From positions 124,448,521-124,512,520 of the forward strand of contig OZ018321.1 of assembly GCA_963969495.1 (NCBI GenBank): a stretch of DNA of 64,000 bases, read 5' to 3'. This document shows positions 58,794 through 64,000 of this stretch, piece after piece (positions within the stretch are counted from its first letter, which is position 1; each line of letters begins with the position of its first letter). The notes beneath the pieces were generated by a model. The model did not search any database. It saw only the letters and a list, made by a program, of their open reading frames with translations, and was not told the DNA's origin. A program made the translations under genes and the position numbers. This stretch comes from Ceratothoa steindachneri (lineage: Eukaryota; Arthropoda; Malacostraca; Isopoda; Cymothoidae).

Positions 58794-59845
58794 GGTCAGA
58801 AAGAGTGGGGGGAAAGAGATGCGTAGGGCGAAGAGAACCGACGATTGGCTTCAGTTGATGTCTCTTCCGTTCGATAACACAGACTATAGCGAGCCTAATG
58901 GTAACAACGACAGATTCTGCGACCTGGCATGAAGCTTTAAATTAACTTCCGGTGCCCCTCTATATAGATTAAGCAAATCTCATATATGGTGCCTCTATAA
59001 TTTCACTTCCGGGGCTCTGTATATATAGTAAGGCATTGGCCCGGGGAAATTAGTATTCTGCTAAGAGGAGACGTCGCATAAGGTAAGGCTTGCAGGCTCT
59101 GATTGCTAGCCGAGCGTAGGCGGGAATTAAGTTGGGATAATTGTTAAATATTAACTAAAATATTCAATGCCCTCTGAATAATTCAGTACTTAAACTAGAC
59201 TCGGGTATACTTTTTATAATATGCCCTTGTGCCCTCATCGCTTGCATTTTCCTTACGCGTGTCTATTTTTTATACCTATAAAGCTTATTTCTCTTGGCCT
59301 CCTATACCTCAAGAGCCCGAAGAAAAGAAGAGAAAAAAAGTAACAAACAAGAAAGATCTCTCGAGTTCAGCTTTCTCCAAGGCAAATACCCTCTCGATCC
59401 CTACTTTCGAGGCTGACTATAGTTACTGGAATACATGTTGTATTTTCTGTCATGAATTCCAACGGGCTGCTCCCAACGAGCAGCTGAATCAGTCGGTGGT
59501 AGGTCAACCTAGAATCGTTGTCGTGCGGCCGAGTATATATACCTTGATTTATCTTACATGTCCCAAATTTTATTTTTGATTTATCTTTCATGTCCAGTAT
59601 TTTATTTGTGTTTGTACAGTAGTAAAAATTAATTTGTTTCGCCCAGTTGGATATACCGAACCTTCTAGATAATTGAATTACTTCTGCCAAGAATAAATAG
59701 TCACTCTTAGAGATTTATTGGAACCCAAGTTTCAATTGCATTATTCGAGGCAAGGCTCAACTGCACAGTTGCCATGCGGGCTATCCGGCAACTGTTGCGA
59801 GACACGGAAAGCAAATGGTCAGAAGATCTAACCTGACCTCCCACA
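58794..59845 (+). repeat. Right LTR of element B
   Basis: Pairs with 54674-55743. It ends CCCACA where the left copy ends AAGACA. TATA-like CTATATAGATTAAGC is near 58959. Confidence 0.9.
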
Positions 59846-60164
59846 ATAATGTATCATAATTGCAACTTATGTATAATCATATGGAGGAATTAAAAGGCCG
59901 TATTGTTAAGTAAATATATAATATGTATTATATTTGCGGAATATAATATATTCACAGAGACTAATTAAAAGGCCCGAAATTTTGAATAAAAATATATATA
60001 TATGTTAATGAATATCCAAGATCTAAGAGTGTAGCAGTGTTATAACAAAAGATTGTCTACCCCAAGTTGATATTTACTAGGTATTTATCCTTGTTACTAC
60101 ATAGCTTGTCGAAGAGTCTTTTGTGGCATTCAGATTGCAAGGAAAGTATACCTATCGCACCAAA
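59846..60164 (+). other. Remainder of element A before its right LTR
   Basis: About 320 bp of AT-rich sequence between the right LTR of B and the right LTR of A. No coding motif. Confidence 0.5.
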
Positions 60165-61176
60165 TTCCACGATAGTAGGGCAGATGAGGAAATCCCACAA
60201 ATGGGTACTCGGTGGATCTATGAGATCCTGAAAGTGAGTACGCACATTAATTAATTAGGTAATATGTTATGTATTAAGTAGTATACCAATGTAAAATAGA
60301 GAAAGGCTTATATCACGACTGTACAGTTATTAGGAAAAGCATGGAAAAGGCAAGAAAATAACTGCTTTCCTAAGCGGCAAATATACTCACAAAGGAGCAG
60401 CTGCGAACGAAAAGATGGCGATGCTTGATGACAAGAAAGTCAATCAAATGCAAAGTGATATATGCTCTGACCGGTTGAGTTGTTGTGGGAGTATGAAAAG
60501 AAACATAAACTGTCATATGTTGATAAGATTTGCCAGCCCGGTTTAAAAATGTGTAAAGCTACTGTAGGAACGCATCAACCTCTGGTAACTCCACCTAACG
60601 GTCAATGAAGAGGCTTACAAGTGTATTTCCGATCATTAGCTCTGTCCCGCGCCTTGGAGAGGCAAATGAGGCCCCTTCCCATTAAACATGGGAACTATAA
60701 ATAAACGAACTTATACATTATTAAAAAAAATCAGTTAGGTCATATGGTCGGATTCATTCAATTAAAGGCGTCTGCTTATTTCTATTATTATTACTTTCCT
60801 CACGAATCCGTTGCTCATCCTTAATTCCTGGTGTATTTGAATCACCTAGCTCAACATTAGTTAGACTTACATACAGCGGCCTATGATCCGATTTTTTTTC
60901 GCTTACGCCTGATAAGGTTGTCTCTATTGAAGAATAAAAGCCTACTTATTGTTAGTTTCTTTTCGGAGCTTTCTTTGAAACCCGAGGTAAACTAAGCACC
61001 TGGAACCCAGCCTAGAAGCAGAATCTCTGTGTAAACTTTTGAGTCACAGCATAATTAACGGGAAGACCTAAAACAATCTTCCCCATCACTTCCCCCCAAA
61101 ATCCAACCAAACAAACTACACCCTTAATAGACCTTAAGTACCTACCTAAAACTCATCCTCAACCTCCCTCCCCCAT
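60165..61176 (+). repeat. Right LTR of element A
   Basis: Pairs with 50904-51930. It ends near CCCCATA, like the left copy (CCCATA). Divergence between the two copies is visibly larger than within the B pair in several stretches, which fits A being older than B, but this was not measured. Confidence 0.85.
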
Positions 61177-62250
61177 AAGGCATTCGGAACTTTGAGATTG
61201 GTGAAAACCATATTTTTTGCTGATAACCGTTTAGTCCATGTGGACTCACATGGCACCATCGGATTATGGCATAGCAGGTGTGTTTTCGTAAAAAAGACAG
61301 AGCTTTGAATCCCAAAGCATTCCTCTTCAATTTGACAAAGCTCGCAGAGAGACGTTATAGCAACCTTTTAGTTAAGTTCACAGTGCCTAAATTGCATCTA
61401 GAAAATTCAGTGCAATTCATCCTTTTAGTTAAGATACTTTGAACATTTTTAATTAATATCGTGAAATTTATCATTTACTGCAATAAAGCAAAAAATACAT
61501 CCTCTTTTCTTGCAACCTTTCAGAGTAAAAAGTTTACTGGTTTCGAAGCTGTACAAAGCAAAATAAAATTGTTCATACTGTTATATGCTTCTGAGCTAGT
61601 AGGGATTTCACAATAGCTTCCCGCTATAGATGATCGAAATTCTCCGAGAACACCATCCACCATTGGCGCAGAATGCCATGCCGCATCGTCTTAGTGAAAG
61701 AGGATACCACCTTGGACTTTGCCTACTCGTTTTTGGAACAAGGCATCACTGTTTCTCTAAAATTAAGGGGGCCGTTTCAGGCTTACTCTTGTTCTTGTCA
61801 AATTTTTTAAGAGTTGGATATTTTATTTATTATAACTTTATCACGGACTATCTAGTTTATTTTTTAAAAATATATGACACTCCCCCATCCCAATTCTAAA
61901 TCGATGGAGGAGGAAAAACCACAAATTTTCAGGCATTTCATGAACATAATAGGTCCCCTATTTATGAACTGATATTTTGTGAAATAAATGCTCTAGGTTA
62001 ATTTAAATATTATTTTACATCATTGTGATGAGTTTTTTCGGAAATGTGATTAAAGTTTTCTTTAAGAAACAGTTAACTTCGAGTAGTCAAAGATTCACTC
62101 AAATTCGTCAATTTTGGCTACTCCCACCCAACTAATTTATTATCGACAATTAAATTTGAAAATAACTCAACATTTTAAGATTTCCAATCTTTTAAGTAAT
62201 ATGTAAACCTTTATTTAGTAAAAATTCACCAATAAATAACGGAGTTATTA
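61177..62250. other. Unassigned sequence
   Basis: No family recognised. An 89-codon open frame at 61630-61899 has a hydrophobic C-terminal half, and its nature is unknown. Confidence 0.35.
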
Positions 62251-62380
62251 TGATTTTTGTTAATGTTCTTGTTTTTTCGAGAAAATGGGCTCCAAAGTTC
62301 GGCGAGGCTATTTATGTTTTTAACAGATCGTAGGAAGCGTGTAATGCCCAAGATACTTTATGTACAGAGGCTATATACCT

Positions 62381-62387
<7 letters not shown>

Positions 62388-62468
<81 letters not shown>
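62388..62468. repeat. (AT)n microsatellite
   Basis: About 80 bp of TA repeats. A poly-C tract (12 C, T, 4 C) follows at 62503-62519. Confidence 0.98.
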
Positions 62469-62471
<3 letters not shown>

Positions 62472-62639
62472 CTGTATAAATTACAATATACAACATATAT
62501 TGCCCCCCCCCCCCTCCCCACTGAAAGGTGCACACACACTGCCTATTTTTTATAAATATCGCACAAAAAGTTCGACGAAATTCTGTACAAATAAGTTCCT
62601 AAATAATTGGCAACCACTTATTAGAGTTTAACTACATAT

Positions 62640-63110
62640 AGAGGAAACATCGCTGCTTCAACATTTTTGTGTAAATTGACGGAAACGGTCCCCTTAATGC
62701 ATAGTCAGTTCGTGTAACAGGTTTTCGACCTTCAAGATAATCCACAAATATCATTAGATCTGAATCTCCGTAAATGGTGGCCATCACTTTCTGAGTTGAG
62801 TTACTTTTCCGATTTAAAATTAATTAACAAGATAATCAACGTTGAAGTCACCTTTCGAATGTTGTTTGGTTCTAGGATCATACTGGTAGATCGAGGTTTC
62901 ATCTCTGGTGATGATTCGATTCAAAAACTGCTCTTCATACACTCATTTCGAATAATCAGCTGCTCTGGGCGCAACGCTTTTTGAACCCATCAAGCTAGAG
63001 CTTTTTGACTCCCAAAACATCATGTAAGATTAAACTTAATGAATCCTTTTTTTCGATCTTTCATTAAGATTTTGAAGAGAAACTGTTTGCGATATTTTTC
63101 TTATTTTGTT
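62640..63110 (-). pseudogene. Mariner transposase fragment
   Basis: Minus-strand pieces in order: ILHDVLGVKKL (about 63025), EQFLNRIITRDETSIYQYDP (62940-62880, first catalytic Asp in RDET), KVMATIYGDSDLMIFVDYLE (62795-62735) and RKPVTRTDYALRG. This is the central part of a mariner transposase. The DNA-binding N-terminus and the last catalytic Asp are not visible. It lies on the opposite strand to the mariner at 17.65 kb, and no terminal repeats were found. Confidence 0.8.
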
Positions 63111-64000
63111 AGTCTCCCATTGCAAGTGTTATTTTCGAGATCTAATCTGCTTTCGCAAAAGGGCTAGATCCACTGTAGACCGCAGATGTCTTTCTGGCAT
63201 TAATGGCATAAACTTTGTCTAACCCCTCTATATTCTATATCCTTTTCTATTAAAGTTTCACCCCAAAATTAATGTTTGATCTTATTTCAAAATTGCTATA
63301 ATCCTTGGGTGTAAAAAGTAGCTTTTCGAAAGAGCAACTGTGCATAACAGATTCTAAGTGTCCAGCAAGCTATAGACCTAGTGACATGTTCTGAGATGTT
63401 GTATATAGTTTAACCTAATTGTTTTCAACCTTCAAAGAATTCCGTAAACTTTTTGATCTCCCGATTATAATATGGAGATTTTTATTCACCGGCCACTTTG
63501 TATTGCTGGTGACAGATGAACAAATCGAATGAAAAATCAAAACCCTATACATACCCCAAAAATTTATTCAACAAATTTATAATTCCACTAAATTGACTAA
63601 ATTCCAATCTTATATTTTAAATATAATATAAAAAAGTATTAGCATTCATTCAAGTTAAAATAATGAACAAACAAAGTAGAAACTAAAGCTACCTGTGTCT
63701 AAAGTATCCAATGCATTTAGAAAATAAATCCTTTAACTTTTCTACTCGACGCAATAGAAATACAACACTAGGGTATTCTAGATTGGCTTCGGAAATCGAT
63801 TATTTTACTCTAGGAGTATTTATTTTCTCTGTCAATGCCGCATTAAGAGGCGAAGAAATTTTGCTCTGCGATCCAGCAAATATGAATTCTTTTTAAACGT
63901 GGTTGACCCATTTCGTTACTTCAAGTCATAGTATTCAACTTTCATTCTATCATGTTCTTGGCGTCGTTCGAAAATTCTGTAATTTCCGGTAAGATCGCTT
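63111..64000. other. Intergenic, nothing recognised
   Basis: AT-rich, with a 61-codon chance frame at 63711-63896. Confidence 0.4.

Larger units (their letters stand above)
54674..59845 (+). mobile_element. LTR element B nested inside element A
   Basis: LTRs at 54674-55743 and 58794-59845 bracket an interior with RT and RNase H only. Gag, protease and integrase are absent, and their place is taken by the (AT)n-hairpin-Penelope complex (55745-56870). The pre-RT linker and RT resemble element C more than typical gypsy, and RNase H is followed only by non-coding DNA and the LTR, consistent with an integrase-before-RT order. Confidence 0.75.
50904..61176 (+). mobile_element. Gypsy LTR element A, interrupted by element B
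   Basis: Outer direct repeats at 50904-51930 and 60165-61176 bracket gag (51972-52860) and integrase (53240-54330). Protease, RT and RNase H are missing between about 52900 and 53200. Element B, with its own LTR pair, sits at 54674-59845. With B removed, A would be about 5.1 kb. Integrase lies at the 3' end, the normal gypsy order, unlike elements B and C. Confidence 0.75.

Overview
This is 64 kb of repeat-rich animal nuclear DNA. It is AT-rich, with long (AT)n microsatellites and many decayed transposable elements of metazoan type: Ty3/gypsy LTR elements, non-LTR LINEs, a Penelope-like fragment, mariner, another Tc1/mariner-type relic, piggyBac, and an orphan transposase-like family. I see no rRNA, tRNA, CRISPR array, bacterial operon, or convincing host gene. 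The element mix suggests an invertebrate, for example an arthropod or lophotrochozoan, but I cannot name the species. Every coding stretch I recognise is broken by stops, frameshifts or deletions, so the CDS-like entries are called pseudogenes or mobile-element relics.

Layout. 0.75-4.7 kb: a deleted gypsy element (D, plus strand) with a partially duplicated 3' LTR. 6-10.5 kb: a retroelement (X, plus strand) with a divergent YLDD reverse transcriptase, split from its RNase H by a LINE fragment that is itself bracketed by ~205-bp direct repeats. 10.65-11.9 kb: a piggyBac transposase relic (minus). 12.2-17.5, 18.7-21.5 and 21.5-22.96 kb: three related LINE copies, all on the minus strand, with a 935-bp internally deleted mariner between the first two. 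22.96-29.6 kb: a gypsy element (C, minus strand) that keeps gag, protease, integrase, RT and RNase H, with integrase upstream of RT. 29.6-30.65 kb: a pyrimidine-rich tract. 31-33.1 kb: a CR1/L2-like LINE with an internal deletion. 33.1-37 kb: nothing recognised. 37-39.6 kb: LINE scraps and a second piggyBac relic (plus). 40.4-41.5 and 47.9-49.8 kb: two relics of one orphan transposase-like family (minus). 45.2-46.3 kb: a Tc1/mariner-superfamily relic. 50.9-61.2 kb: nested LTR elements. Element A is a canonical gypsy with outer LTRs and gag plus integrase. It contains element B, which has inner LTRs and RT plus RNase H. B in turn carries a hairpin repeat flanked by (AT)n and a Penelope-like GIY-YIG fragment. 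62.6-63.1 kb: a second mariner fragment.

The most interesting signals are three. First, gypsy-class elements here have integrase ahead of RT, which is the order of Gmr1-like elements. Second, an (AT)n - 220-bp inverted repeat - (AT)n - Penelope-like complex sits inside an LTR element. Third, element X has an RT whose class I could not settle. All reading was by eye. Family names rest on motif recognition, and element boundaries are approximate except where repeat ends are given.
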